Notes: generated by a model from the letters alone, not told the origin. A DNA stretch of 64,000 nucleotides from Cinnamomum chago (GCA_038049695.1 CP142456.1:24353001-24417000), one strand, 5' to 3'; shown: positions 32,701 through 44,465, numbered from the stretch's first letter. Numbers and translations are program-made.

Positions 32701-34331
32701 CTACTGACAAGAGCAGGCCATCTAGTGAGGAGTCAAGCGAGAGACCAGACTCTGATGGTGGGGCAGGTTTTTCTAAGAAGCGAACTTGCCGAAGTAAAAG
32801 GAAGAGGAGTCAGCATCACAATAAAGACTCTTCTGATAAAGAAGTTCCTCTTACTATCAATGAGGAGGTGCCCGAGGTTGCTGAGGAGCCTCCGGAAAAA
32901 AGGAGCCGAGAAGAAGATACCGTTGGTGGAGGTATGTTTCCACTTCTCTCTGTTCCTTTCATGGTATTTTTCCATATTTTGATTTGCTTCTGCTTCTGCT
33001 TTTTTCTTTTTTTTTTAGCAGAAGAGGAAGACATGGCGATCCCTGATGTTGCAACCGATGAGAGGACGCCTGACCCTGTGGAGACGCCAGAAGACAAACC
33101 AAGGGACTCTGAAATGAATGCAGAATCTCCAACTGGTATTACTTTTTCCGCTTTCTTTTCTTTTTTGTCTGTGACTTGATTTGCTAACACACATTTTTTT
33201 TTATCAGCTGATTTACCACAGGATTCCGACGACTTTGAACCATCGATGGACGCCAGTGTTGAAGATACTTCCGATGAGTTCATGGAGAAGGAAAGCATTC
33301 CGCCAATCGTCGAAGAAGGTACTTTCATAGTAATAACCCTGATAGTGATTTTTAACAGGATCATACTCATACCTTTTTGTGTTTGGCAGATTTTGAAGTG
33401 ACAGAAGAGAGTCCATCGCTTCCTTCAGAGCCAGAGCCAGGGATGTCAGAAGTTGACCCAGTAATTGGGACTCCTCCAGCCAATTCTGACGCGGCAGAGG
33501 CAAGACCTCATGTTGAGATTCCTTCTCCAGCGGCCCCGATTGGAAAGTGTTCTATTGTTACTCTTCCGATGGGACATGACTTGGGCAGCCAATCGACAGA
33601 GAAGGGTGAGTCTTCATCTGGCCCTTCTCTTCAGTATGCGAAGAAGGTGGTGATGCGGGTTTTGAGTTCTTGGATTGAGACCCTCCTTTCTGGACACTTG
33701 GATGTTGCACGTAGCAAGATTCCGCATGTGAAGGAGATTCTCAAAGATGCTGAGGAAGATATTGGTCTGGATGTTACGGACGCTCGGGCGATCGTTGATA
33801 AGATCATTGCATTAGGCGACAGGTGGTTTGAGACCATCAGCTATCCTGATGACTAGTTCTTCCAAGAGATGTTCCTGAACCCTGCTTGAGAAGGCTCAAT
33901 CGGAATTGAAAGAGACTGCACAGGGCAGGAAGCAGCTGGTTCGGGAGAGGAACCGAGCGGAGTTAGACATCATCAGGCTGCAGCAAGACCTTAGCATCCT
34001 TGATAGAGAGGTTGAGGAGGCAAGGAAGCATCTCGAACACTTAAAAGCCCAAGTCGCCAGTACGTGGTCCACCATAACAGAGGCTCGTGACAGGGAGAGT
34101 GCTTTGATTCGCCAAGTTGCAGAGGCCGATCAGATTCTCAATAGGAAGGCTAGAGAGAATGAACGATGGCAGACTGCTCGGGATAATCTTCCTGGTGTAG
34201 CAGAAGGGATAGAGCCTTCTCCAGCTACTCATGGCAGATTCTTGAAGAAGCGTGCCTTGGAGACTCTGACGGATGAAGCCAAGAGTTTGCTTGAGGAGCT
34301 GAAAGCTTGGCTGGAGGGCATTTTTGGCTGA
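29777..34331 (+). pseudogene. Antisense extra ORF of TAT-2: plant mobile domain protein with coiled coil
   Basis: Exon 1 is 29777-29786 (ATGGCTTCAA), a T-rich GT-AG intron runs to 30459, exon 2 is 30460-32931, then about 33022-33135, 33208-33318, and 33390 to the end. Exon 2 carries the plant mobile domain (PMD, 'aminotransferase-like') with WTDHILFVGGAILKEAGIFD and TNTFIVTNGEIGFSLKELSA followed by ITGLPI. Acidic and Lys/Arg-rich stretches follow, then a coiled coil (33906-34331, LDREVEEARKHLEHL). Breaks: an in-frame TAG at 32247-32249 with the same frame reopening at once, a TAG at 33854-33856, and a one-base insertion in the CCC near 33880. PMD proteins occur both as host genes and inside plant gypsy elements; this copy lies between pol and LTR, so it is the element's extra ORF. 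Its role is unknown. Confidence 0.75.
29787..30459 (+). other. T-rich intron 1 of the TAT-2 antisense ORF
   Basis: The donor AA|GTAAGT and acceptor TTTTGCAG| flank 673 bases dominated by T runs and TTTCTT words. Long Lys- or Phe-rich ORFs read through it are artefacts of composition. Confidence 0.65.
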
Positions 34332-34599
34332 GGCCCTGTTTTTTTTTTTTTTTTTTTGTAACAGAAACTCTTTCTCTCTTTTTATATACCACATGTATTT
34401 TTTTTTTATACATTTTTGTAGTGCTTGTGAACACTTTTCTTTTCTTCTTTTTTTTGGTACCACATGTATTTTTTGGTACTTTCTTTTTTTGTTTTCCCTA
34501 CGCTCACTCAAATATTGTGATTAAAGTGATTGCTAAATGGGATGTGATCAAAAGTTTGTCATTTTGTGAGAAATCTTTTGACAAATGATTGTTTTGGCA

Positions 34600-35465
34600 T
34601 GGGAGCCAGTTTTTTAGACATGTTTTGGCATGGGAGCCAGATTTTGTTTACGGCATGAAAGCCAAATTTCGGGTGGCATCTATAGCCGGATTTGGATGGC
34701 ATCTATAGCCGGTTTGTTTTGAAAACCAGTTTGTTTTGTTGGCATGAAAGCCGGGTTTTTGTTTTGGTTGGCGTAAAAGCCAGGTTTTTTTTTTTGATGA
34801 TGGCATGAAAGCCGAATTTTGAGGTGGCATGAAAGCCGATTTTTTTGGAGTGGCATGAAAGCCGGTTTTTGTGGCGTAAAAGCCAAATTTTGGGATGGCA
34901 TGAGAGCCAATTTTTTTTTGAGATGGCATGAAAGTCGAATTTTGAGGTGGCATGAAAGCCGATTTTTTGGGGTGGCATGAAAGCCGATTTTTTTTTTAGG
35001 TGGCATGAAAGCCGGTTTTCGAGATGGCATGAAAGCCGAAATTTGGGTTTATGGCATGAGAGCCAAAATTTTGGATGGCGTGGAAGCCGAAATTTTGAGG
35101 TGGCATGAAAGCCGATTTTGGCGGCGTGAAAGCCAAATTTTGGGATGGCATGAGAGCCAATTTTTTTGAGATGGCATGAAAGCCGAATTTTGAGGTGGCA
35201 TAAAAGCCGATTTTTTTTTGGGTGGCATGAAAGCCAGTTTTTGTTTTTGGTGTAAGAACCAGATTTTGTTTTTGGCATGAAAGCCGAAATTTCTTTTTGG
35301 CATGAAAGCCAGATTTTTTTGTTTTTGGCATGAAAGCCAGATTTTTTTTTTGAAAACCGAGTTTTGTTTTGTTGGCATGGAAGCCGAATTTTGATATTTG
35401 GCATGAAATCCGGATTTTTGGCATGGAAGCCGGGTTTTTTTGGCGTGAAAGCCAGGTTTTTGGTT
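34600..35465. repeat. TGGCATGAAAGCC minisatellite in TAT-2
   Basis: About two dozen units of roughly 30-40 bases, each TGGCATGAAAGCC followed by a T-rich spacer (GATTTTTT, GAATTTTGAGG and the like). It lies between the 3' end of pol and the 3' end of the antisense ORF. Reading frames stay open through it on the minus strand. Confidence 0.92.
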
Positions 35466-35474
35466 TTCAAAAAT

Positions 35475-35880
35475 GCAAGTATCGACTAAAAGTCGCCTCC
35501 CTGCTGAATGCTATTGCAAGTATCGATGGAATGTCGCCTCCTTGCTCATTCGGTTGCGAGTATCGATGGAATGTCGCCTCCCCGCGGATTTGGGTGCAAG
35601 TATCGACTAAGCGTCGCTTCCCTGCTTTTTTTCTCAAAAATTTTGTTTTGTGGGTATCGATGGAATGTCGCTTCCCCACGATTTTTGAAGTTTGAGGTTT
35701 TTTCGAACCTTTGTTTTGTTTTTTGTTTGTTTTGAAATTTGGGTTGTGGATATCAACTGGAACGTTGCGTCTCCACGATTTTTGAAATTTTGGGGTTTTG
35801 GAAGTATCGAATGGGATTCGCATCCTTCCGATTTTGGGTTTTGCAAGTATCGACTGAACGTCGCTTCCCTGCGGTTTTTG
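35475..35880. repeat. Roughly 50-bp GTATCGA repeat in TAT-2
   Basis: Seven or eight units built on GCAAGTATCGACTAAACGTCGC or GTATCGATGGAATGTCGC, each ending in TTCCCTGC-like sequence. It directly continues the previous array, making a composite tandem-repeat block of about 1.3 kb. Confidence 0.88.
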
Positions 35881-36274
35881 AAAAACCATTTTTTTTTTGT
35901 TTAAAGACACGAGGGTCGTAAATTTTGACTCAAAACCATTTTGGTGGTAAAAGTCGGGGTGGACTAGGGCTGAAATCCCTAGGTCCTGATTTTGTTTCAA
36001 ACCATGAATTTTGGGTTCAAGGATCGAAAATTTTGGTCAAGTTTGGGAAGAGGCTCCTAAACTTGGATTTTTGGATTTGCTGTTTTTTTTTTTTTTTTTT
36101 TTTTGAACAATGAAACGATGAAAGAGACATTGTTTTGAGGGGTTTTTTTTTTTTTTTTTTTTTAGAAATTTCAACAAGAGGATGAAAATTCCAAAAGGAG
36201 TGGGTTTGACGAGCAGATACCTAGGAATAGGCTTTGGCAGTGCAGGCGTCGCTCTGACCCGATGGAAGAAGCCT

Positions 36275-38864
36275 TCAAGGGTAGTACCGCTTCAAGAACT
36301 TTCCATTGATGGGCAGCATACATCTGTCACCCTCCATGTTTAGAAGAGCGTACGCGCCGTTGGAGAAGACTTTGTCTATGACGAAAGGTCCCTCCCATTT
36401 TGGTTCAAATTTCCCTTTGGATTTGTTGGCAAAAACCATTGGTCTTTTTACTGTAAGAACCAAGTCTCCCTTTTTGTAGGCGCGTTGCCTGACCTTCTTG
36501 TCAAAAGATCCTGCCATGCGTGCTTGGTAGAGTTCAATGCTTTGTAGAGCTTTGAGCCATCTCTCATCGAGGTTATCCAGCTCTTGGAGTCTCAATTTGA
36601 CATTACTTTCTTGCATCATGTCATTTTGCAGAGATACCCTTAAGGAAGGAATTTGAACTCCCAAAGGGGTAACAGCTTCGCATCCATAGACCAAGGAGAA
36701 TGGTGTGCTATGGGTTGGTCCTCGAACGGTGGTTCGATAGGCCCACAAAGCTTCAGGCAGTTTGTCGCTCCAATCTCTTTTGTGACTAGAGACCATTTTC
36801 TTGAGGATTTTGCAGAGCGTTTTGTTGAAAGCCTCTGCTAGTCCATTCGCTGCCGGATTGTACGGAGTTGAAGGACAACTTTGGATTTTGTATTTGTCGC
36901 AGAACCTGTAGAATCGGTGATCGCGGAACTGTGGTCCGTTATCATGGACGAATCTTTTAGGTATGCCAAAGCGACAAATTATATTAATGCACAAGAATTG
37001 AAGGACTGACGAGGTCTTCATTTCATTGAACGCGAATGCTTCTAACCACTTGGAGAAATAATCCGTAGTAGCGAAAATGAAGCGATGACCTTTGCTTGAT
37101 GGGGGGAGAGATAGGACCTATGATGTCCATACCCCAGGCTTCAAAAGGCCATGAGATTGCTGTAGGATGTAGCCATTCCGGAGGCATGTGGACATAATCT
37201 CCATGAACTTGACATTGTTGGCAGCGCTTAGCAAATTGCATTGCATTAGCCACCATGGTAGGCCAATAATAACCTAACCTTTTTATCTAATCGTAGAGCT
37301 TAGGCCCAGCCTGATGGGCTCCACAAAGACCAGCATGTACCTTTTTGAGTGTTTCCTCAGCCTCTTGTTGTGACAAGCAGCGTAGAAGTACTCCATTGTA
37401 GGATTTCCTATAAAGCATTTTTGAAGGAATATCCAAATGAAAGTTTGGGGTTCGCCTTTGGATGCTTACCCGCTCTTTTGGATCCTCAGGTAGGATTCCG
37501 AACATGATGTAATCAATGAACGGATCCCTCCAGTCGCCGATCAGAGGTTTAAGGACGGAGATCCGACTTCCAACCACTTGGTGGCATTCAGCAACTGCCT
37601 GATGTGTGTTGAGAGGAGGGAGAATCCTTTTTTGACACACTGTAACTTGCATGTTTTCCCCTTCTTGGATTGCCATAGACGCAGCAAGTCCAGCCAGGGC
37701 ATCTGCACGAATGTTTTCACCTCTGAGGATGTGGGTGATGTGACAGATGTTGAACTTTTGTCGAAGCAATTGTGCCTTGTTGTAGTAAGGCAACAGATCG
37801 GGCTTCCTGACTTCAAATTTCTAATTCATTTGGTTGACGATCAGTTGAGAGTCTCCAAAAGCTTCCAGCGTAGTGATGCCGGATTCAAGGGCGAGCTCCA
37901 ATCCTACGATGAGGGCTTGGTACTCAGCTGCATTGTTTGAACATGGTTCCAGTAGCGAGAATGCGTGTGGAATCATGTATTCGTCGGGACTAACAAAGAG
38001 AATGCCAATTCCCGATATTTGATTTCCCTTTTCATTTGTCCTGGTTGCGCCATCGAAGTACATGTGCCAGGAAGCATTTGATAAGGAAGTCTCCACACTG
38101 TAGACCGGTTCGTCTGGGAGGTCATCCCTGAGTGGAGAATCTTTAGGCAATGGATGCTCCGCGAGGAAGTCTGCTAGAGCTTGGCCTTTGATTGCTTTTT
38201 GTGGTACATACCTAATGTCAAATTGTGACAGGAGGATGGACCATTTTGCCAGTCGGGCATTGAGAGAACCTGCTTTTGTGACAAGGACCTTTAGGAGGTT
38301 GATCCTCGAAATCAGGTACACTGTGTTGGATAGCAGGTAGTGACGCAGTTTTTTGTACGGCGAACATCACTGCCAAGCATTCTTTTTCGACTGGAGAGTA
38401 GCGATGCTCTGCACCTACCAACATGCGGCTAAGGTAATATAGAGCAGCTTCTTTTCCCTCGTCATTCTTTTGTGCGAGTAGAGCGCCTAAAGAACAGTCA
38501 AGGGCTCTTGTGTACAAGAGGAATGGTTTTCCAGTTGTGGGGGCAGCCAACACTGGAGGTTTAGTCAGGTACGACTTGATGTCCTGGAACGCAGCTTCAA
38601 ATTCAGCATCCCAGACAAAATCGACACCTTTCTTCATTAACCGAGGAATGGACGGCACTTCCTTGATAGGTTGGAGATGAACCGTCGAATGTATGCCAAT
38701 CTTCCTTGGAGCCCTTTTAATTGTCTTAGGGTTCTTGGAGGTGGCATTTCTAGGATAGCCTTGACTTTGGTGGGGTCAAGCTCTATGCCAGCTTTCCATA
38801 CTATGAATCCGAGAAACTTACCCGATGAAACACCGAAGAAGCATTTGAGGGGATTCATTCGCAA
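36275..38864 (-). pseudogene. TAT-2 pol remnant: RT C-terminal part, two RNase H domains, integrase
   Basis: From 38864: the tail of reverse transcriptase (RMNPLKCFFGVSSGKFLGF, ELDPTKVKAILEMPPPRTL), first RNase H (ALDCSLGALLAQ, AEHRYSPVEKECLAVMF), the archaeal-type second RNase H (WHMYFDGATR, CSNNAAEYQALIVGLELALE, FGDSQLIVNQ), integrase zinc finger (HAGLCGAHQAG, CQQCQVHGDY) and integrase core (WGMDIIGPIS, HDNGPQF, NGLAEAFNK giving D, D and E). It ends at 36275 after a basic tail. Frames change near 38300, 37800 and 37020, and a TAG falls at about 37287. The YxDD box and everything N-terminal to it, and the aspartic protease, are absent. Confidence 0.85.
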
Positions 38865-38962
38865 TTTGAGGGGAACGGGTATTTCTTTTCTACTCGTTCT
38901 CTGAAGGCATCAGAAAGTTCAGGCTTTTTACCTGCAGCTTTGTTTTCAGCTTTCTTTGGCTG

Positions 38963-41027
38963 CTAAGGAGCTGACTTGGTTTGCACATTGAGAACCTCCT
39001 TTTTCTTTGGTTTTGAGGTTGCAATGGCAGTCGGCTCTTTCTTTGATGATTTCTGACTGTTGAGGTCTTTGATCACCGTTTCAGCTTCCATAGCTGCTTC
39101 CAAGAGTTCTCCCAGGTTCTTTGATTTGTTGCCGATGATCATGGAGCGGATTCTTGCTCTCATGTTGTTTCGGCAGATGTCGACCAGTGACGCTTGTGGC
39201 AGTACATCGGAGCATTTGTATGCCATTGCCTTCCACTTGTGAATGAAGTCATATGTTGACTCATTCTCTCCCTGTTTTAGGCTGCAGAGCTGAGCCATAG
39301 TAACAGGATGATCCTCACCTTTGAAGTGGGTTAGGAAGCGTGTCTCCAGCGTGGCCCAATTTTGAATGGAGTCCTCCGGCAGAGTGGAGTACCAATCAAA
39401 GCGTGGCCCAATTTTGAATGGAGTCCTCCGGCAAAGTGGAGTACCAATCAAAGGCCGTACCTTTTAGGGTACTTGCAAAGAGGCGGATTTTGAGGGCATC
39501 TTGATCCGCAATAGCTCCCGTCAGGATCTTGAAATGGATGACATGTTGTCTGGCTAAACCTTTCCCCGTATATGTTTGGAGAGTAGGTTGCTTGAATTTT
39601 GTAGGGAACGGGACCGAGTCCATCCACAAGGGATATGGTGGCTTGATCCCATGCTCCTTTAGTGTATCCTCTTCTTTTGCTTTGGCGAGGATATCGTCAA
39701 CGTCCTTTTTGGTAAGGGCGCGTGACTCACTGTTTTCCGCATTTTCTTCGTCGCCTTGATGGCTCGGAGGAGTTTCATTGTTTGGCGGACGTTGGATAGT
39801 GAGAAGGAGGTTTTCCATTAGGGCCTCTATTCTCTGTTGTCCTTGTTCCAGCTGCTGGATGCGTGCAGCTACGTCATCATGTGGCGGAGGTTGCTCAGCA
39901 TTTGTGACCAAGACGTTCACTCTTTGAGAGTCGAAAGAGGATACAGTCTTTGTGACTGAGCTGGAGCTCATCCTTTTAGATGAAGAGCTCGAAGAGTGGT
40001 CACTCCGATGTCCTTGGCTTAAAGGAGCGGGAGAGTTTTCTTTATGTCTTCGTGTCCGGGAGACGCTGCGAGTCACCGGATGCCTGACAAGGATTTTTGT
40101 TGCTGACTTCTGACGTCTTCTGGTCTTGCCAACCATATGGACAGCAGCAACTTGATTGGGTCTTTCTTTTTCAACCCATTTTTTGGAGACCTGAAGTGCA
40201 GAATGATGGCGGCGCATACGACGAGTAATTTGAGCTTCGGTTAGCTCTGGCTGCGCTCTGGCAATGAAGGACGTAGTCCCTGGTGCGTAGCAGCCGAGCT
40301 TGTCTTCTTTGAAGACGGGCAGGGACAGGATCAGGACGCGGTCCTTTGCCTGTCGCAGCGAAGCTTTGAATTTGGCGAGTTCAGCTCCTGTTGAGAGGAA
40401 GGGTCAACTCGCAAGAGTGCAGGCTTTTGCAGGTTCTTGCGGAGGCCTGATGATGCATGACTTGATTTTGGGCTTGTAGAAGCAAGCCGGCTCATGCTGA
40501 GTTGGTTTTGTTTGGCGGAGGGTCGGTTTCTCCTCTTTCATGTAAGCAAGAGGGTAGAACCGGTTCTCCTTGAGAGGGGCCAGGTATGCTGGCTTTGCTG
40601 ATGTTTGTGACCTTCGTTGTTTGGGTGAAGGCCTTGGAGACCAAGTCTTTGAGCAGACCTGGTTTCTTGCTGGTTGAGGCTTTGCAGGAGCGCTACGGGC
40701 CTCAGGCTTCTTGATGATCGCCCTTGGTATCACTGTAGTGATACGTTGAGGGGCGGTTCTCTGCTTCTTGGCAGGTGCGGTTTCTTCTGCGGGTAGTGGG
40801 AATGGTCCCAATGACCCGAAGACAATGGTCCGGGGAGTTGAGGTCGACCCGGTGTTTTCTGAGTTACCGAGGGAAATGACGCTTCGGCAGCTGGCAGGGA
40901 GCTTGTAAGTGCGCTTGGTTTGTTTGTCTTGGAGCATGAGCTGGTACTTGTTCTCATCAAAGGTGATGGTTAATGAAGCTGCCATTGTTAGTTTTTTGGA
41001 AAACTTCTGAAACAAGACCACATCCAT
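38963..41027 (-). pseudogene. TAT-2 gag
   Basis: The leader ORF (41027-40404) probably starts at the internal Met of MAASLTITFDENKYQ and is basic and Pro-rich. After a stop the frame continues at 40217 with a basic linker and the Retrotrans_gag core: PYPLWMDSVPFPTKFKQP, LFASTLKGTAFDWYSTLPED, FLTHFKGEDHPVTMAQL, ARIRSMIIGNK. A 52-bp tandem duplication (39349-39400 and 39401-39452) repeats the FDWYSTLPEDSIQNW segment and shifts the frame by one. Gag runs to 38963 and on to about 38890, where it abuts RT sequence directly. Confidence 0.8.
39349..39452. repeat. 52-bp tandem duplication inside gag
   Basis: The block beginning GCGTGGCCCAATTTTGAATG is at 39349 and again at 39401 with one base different. 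Fifty-two is not a multiple of three, so it breaks the gag frame. Confidence 0.92.
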
Positions 41028-41839
41028 TAGTAATCACAAGAATATAATGATTATAAATGGAAAAAAGGCAATCTATGGGTTTGCCTTTTCAGATCGCTCG
41101 AAAGATATGACCCAGGCGACGTGAGGAGGACAAAAGCCATAGAGGGCACAATTGTTCTTATTGCAAGTATGGTGAGCCCCAAAATGAGCGTCCTAGTGAC
41201 TGCTAGAAGCAATTGTAAACCTAAATTCGACTTATTGCGAAGCAGGGCTTGCTCGAGATAAGAAGAATATAAGGTTTGAGTTTTACAAATGCGCCGGTCG
41301 CGAGTACAGTAGACCCTGAAAGGGCGTACTAGCACCGCTAGACACAAATGTTGGAGATTGCATCCATGAGATGGGATTCTCTGTTTTTTAAATGTCAAAA
41401 TGGATTCATCAAGGAGAGCATGTGGTATCCCAATCCAAAGACGAGCTCAACGATTTCCGCGAGCGCCAGCACCCCGGAAGGAACCACAATTTCTCGGATC
41501 CGAATCCAAAATGACGAGAGTTTTTTTTTTTTTTTTTTTTTAAGATTTTTTTTTTGAAAAGTTTTTTTTTTTTTTTTACAATTTTTATTTAAAAGACAAG
41601 AGAGCACACATAGGCTTCCTAACCCGGTCTTATGAAATCGCAATTGATAGAATTGCCCCCAGGTAAGGGTAGGATTACTTAATGAACCCGTTTGGAGGAC
41701 CCTTGCCTCGAACAGTCAGGCTGTCTCCACACTCTGGACAAGGCTTTTCTTGAATCAACCGAGATCAAATAACGCAGTTGGTTTGGCCTTAGCGGTCTAT
41801 GTCTTTCTTTTTTCTTTTTTTTTTTGCTTTATTTTTACT

Positions 41840-42310
41840 AGACTCATTGAAGAGAAACAATGATCCAAAACCTTAGTCGAACAGGCTCAACATTTCTGCA
41901 AGCGCGATGAACGATAGGATAGGATCAAAACCTCTCAATTTTGAATCCAAAACGAAAAGTTTTGATTTTTTTTTTCTAAATTGTTTTTTTTTTTTTAAAT
42001 TCTAATGAATTCATCAAAGAGAAACAATGATCCAAAACCTTTAGTCGAACAGGCTCAACATTTCTGCAAGCGCAATGAACGATAGGATAGGATCAAAACT
42101 TCTCAATTTTGAATCCAAGGCAAAGAAGTTTGCTTTTTTTTCTTTTTCTTTTTTTTTTTTTTTTTTTTTGAAATCTCTAACAGACTCGTCGAAGAGAAAC
42201 AATGGCCCAATCCCCGATCCAAGCCGGTCTCAGCGGATAATCGCGAGCGCCAATGCCCAGAAAGGAAAGGATCCAAGTTTCTCAATTTTGAATCCAAAAC
42301 GAGAAATCTG
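41840..42310. repeat. About 170-bp tandem repeats in the TAT-2 leader
   Basis: AGAGAAACAATG begins at about 41851, 42018 and 42193 (steps 167 and 175). Each unit has an ACAGGCTCAACATTTCTGCA-like phrase, AATTTTGAATCCAA and then a T homopolymer. A more diverged unit lies around 41390-41540. This is the untranslated leader between primer-binding site and gag. Confidence 0.75.
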
Positions 42311-42504
42311 AACTTTTTTTTTTAAAAGAGAAAGAATGGAAATAGATTGAAAGAATTTGAAATTTCCAAAAAAAAAAATCCCATCTCATGCGAAATCCAA
42401 CATAGGCCACCAGCCAAAAAGTAGCCAAGGAATTCAGAAAAGAAACATAAGCAAAGATATAATATGCGAATATTTCAATTCCAAGCATCCGGTGTTCTCA
42501 AGTA

Positions 42505-42533
42505 AACGGGTCCCACCGGGTGTGCCAACTTAA
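42505..42533 (-). promoter_or_regulatory. Primer-binding region of TAT-2
   Basis: On the minus strand the LTR end GCGTTCCA is followed within a few bases by TTGGCACACCCGGTGGG, similar in place and form to the TTGGCGCC-type primer sites of plant gypsy elements. The matching tRNA cannot be settled without comparison. Confidence 0.45.
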
Positions 42534-44465
42534 TGGAACGCGCTCCAGCCCCAGCGCTACCGGGCGTCGGCGGACGTGGGAGTCCGTTCGGTCCGACCCT
42601 TTCGCCCCCAGAAGGCGGAGCGCGCATCAACGCTTTTCTGTGTTTGTGGGTGTGCCAGATTTTCTATTTTACTTGGAATTGCAAGTGATGATCCGGAGAT
42701 CAATCTTCGCAAGTAAAAAGGAAATCAACTTCTTTTCAAGTTTCCATTGCACATATATTTAAGAAAAGAGACAGTTTTTTATTTTGCCGTAAAAGGCGAT
42801 TTTTTTGGCATTTATAGCCGATTTTTGGCGGTTATAGCCGATTTGTGGCGTTTATAGCCGATTTACAATTCTCATCAATAATGAAAGACAAGAGTTGTGG
42901 TTTTTTGTCTCTCTAAAAAAAATACAAAATACAATGAAAAGCGAGAAAGGAAGAATCTAACTTTTCAGGAGATTGTGGGAGGGACCCGTTTAGATTGACG
43001 GTCGCGAGTCATGTATGGACTCCGCCATCATCCATGCAAATGAGAACGTCAGATGCTTTGGATTCGCTTGGCTTGGCTATATCCTCAGATTTTTAGAGAA
43101 CAAAGACCGAGAGAAGGTCTTATGTTCAATAAAAAGCCGAGTAGACGGGCTGAAGAGCCATGTCTAAGCCACTTTTGTTGAAGTAGAAGGTAAAGGACCT
43201 TGGGGGGGAGTGCCCCCCAAGGGACTTTTGTCACCTTGTAGTGGAGGCTGCTGCGGAATTCCGACAGAGGTTTCTCTCTCTCTGAGCTTCTGGATCTCTA
43301 GAGCAGGAATTGCTGATGATTTCGATCCCCGGAAATGCTTGGAGGGGACTCCTATTTATAGGCTTTTGGTGGCCTTTAGGAGTGGTTTATGGTCATTTAT
43401 GGCAATTATGGCAATAAAGCCAAGTTATGGGAGGAGTTACAGGTTTAATTGCTTTTTGTTTTGTAACTCCTGACCCTTGGATTTCATTGGCCAAAGGAGA
43501 GTCATGAGCATTTAGTTGCCTTTAATCTCCATTATGTTAGGAGTTTCATGGCTTGAATGCCATGATTGCTTGGACTTGTAACTCCTAAACGGAGGCTTCT
43601 GATTGGGCCGTCCAAGATAATGGGTTAATGACCGCATTAACTTGCCATAAACGGGCCAATTGATAGCATTAAGTGGCCGCCTTGGTAGCTGAAGAGTCGC
43701 GGGCCATGTTGCGTCTTTTGGAATTCCCTATGCGATGATCATCGATGGATCCTTATGTAAATCAACAGTAGATGATCATGTAGTTTCAGACATTGGTTGA
43801 TACCAACGGGCCGGCAGCATCTGTCCAGTCGATTTCGCGATCGGGCGGGCAGAAAATGCACTTTTTTTGTCGTTTGGCTGGCGATCAATGAAGTTTTTGA
43901 AGTTCTGGAAAGGAGTCCTGTGATCTTGATGAATATCAGTGAATTTGGAGCCTCAAAAGCCTGAATCTGGAAAAATCACAGGGACAGAACAACTCGTCTC
44001 GCGAAAACGGACGAAACGGGGGGTCCCGGGGCGAAATCGGCGCCCCGGACCTCCCAGGGTTGCCGGGGCCTGCGACCATGGCCCAGGGTCACAGACATGG
44101 GGGAAAAAAACCTCCCCGGGGCCCCTTTTTGGCTGTTTCTCGTCGTTTTTCGCTTCCCTTTTTTTTTGCTTATTTTCTCTGAAATTTCTCCACATTATTT
44201 GGCTTGATTTCCCTCTGAAAAAACTGATGAGAATCCTTGCAAATTGGTTTGCAAAGTTTCCGATTTTCCGGGAAAAGCCGAACGCAGAACTGCTGATTTT
44301 CCGCCAGAAGCTGAAACAGGATCAAACGATGTCGGAATGACCTGAAATTTGAGGTGAAGCTTCTTGAGAATTAAATAAGACCAACCATAGGCTTTTTCTT
44401 GAGTTTTGAAGCTGTTTGGGGTCATGCAAACGCTTGCCTTCGTTTCACCACGAGGGAAATGCCGA
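42534..44465 (-). mobile_element. 5' LTR of TAT-2 (truncated)
   Basis: It matches 25812-27790 nearly base for base, apart from a roughly 50-bp gap in the GC-rich AGGGTCGCAGGGGCC part and scattered substitutions. It breaks off at 44465 (GAAATGCCGA) where CACTA-3 transposase sequence starts; the other copy continues for 1.8 kb more. Confidence 0.85.

Larger units (their letters stand above)
25812..44465 (-). mobile_element. TAT-2: 18.7-kb non-autonomous Tat-lineage Ty3/gypsy retrotransposon
   Basis: Minus-strand order: 5' LTR (44465-42534, truncated), primer-binding region with TTGGCACACCCGGTGGG, repeat-bearing leader, gag (41027-38963), remnant pol (38864-36275), tandem repeats (35880-34600), an antisense multi-exon plant-mobile-domain ORF (29777-34331, plus), polypurine tract and 3' LTR (29600-25812). 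Two RNase H domains (the normal one and an archaeal-type one) mark the Tat lineage. Protease and the catalytic half of reverse transcriptase are missing. The aligned LTR parts look about 97-99 percent alike by eye apart from one indel, so insertion was recent. No target duplication is seen, because one end was deleted together with host transposon sequence. Confidence 0.85.

Noticed and set aside
34703..35470. Long minus-strand ORF with GFHA-type amino-acid repeats
   Set aside because: It is a read-through of the TGGCATGAAAGCC minisatellite; overlapping frames are equally open and there is no conserved domain.
34600..35880. CRISPR-like array
   Set aside because: Repeats and spacers are variable, spacers are low-complexity T-rich, and the context is a plant retrotransposon.
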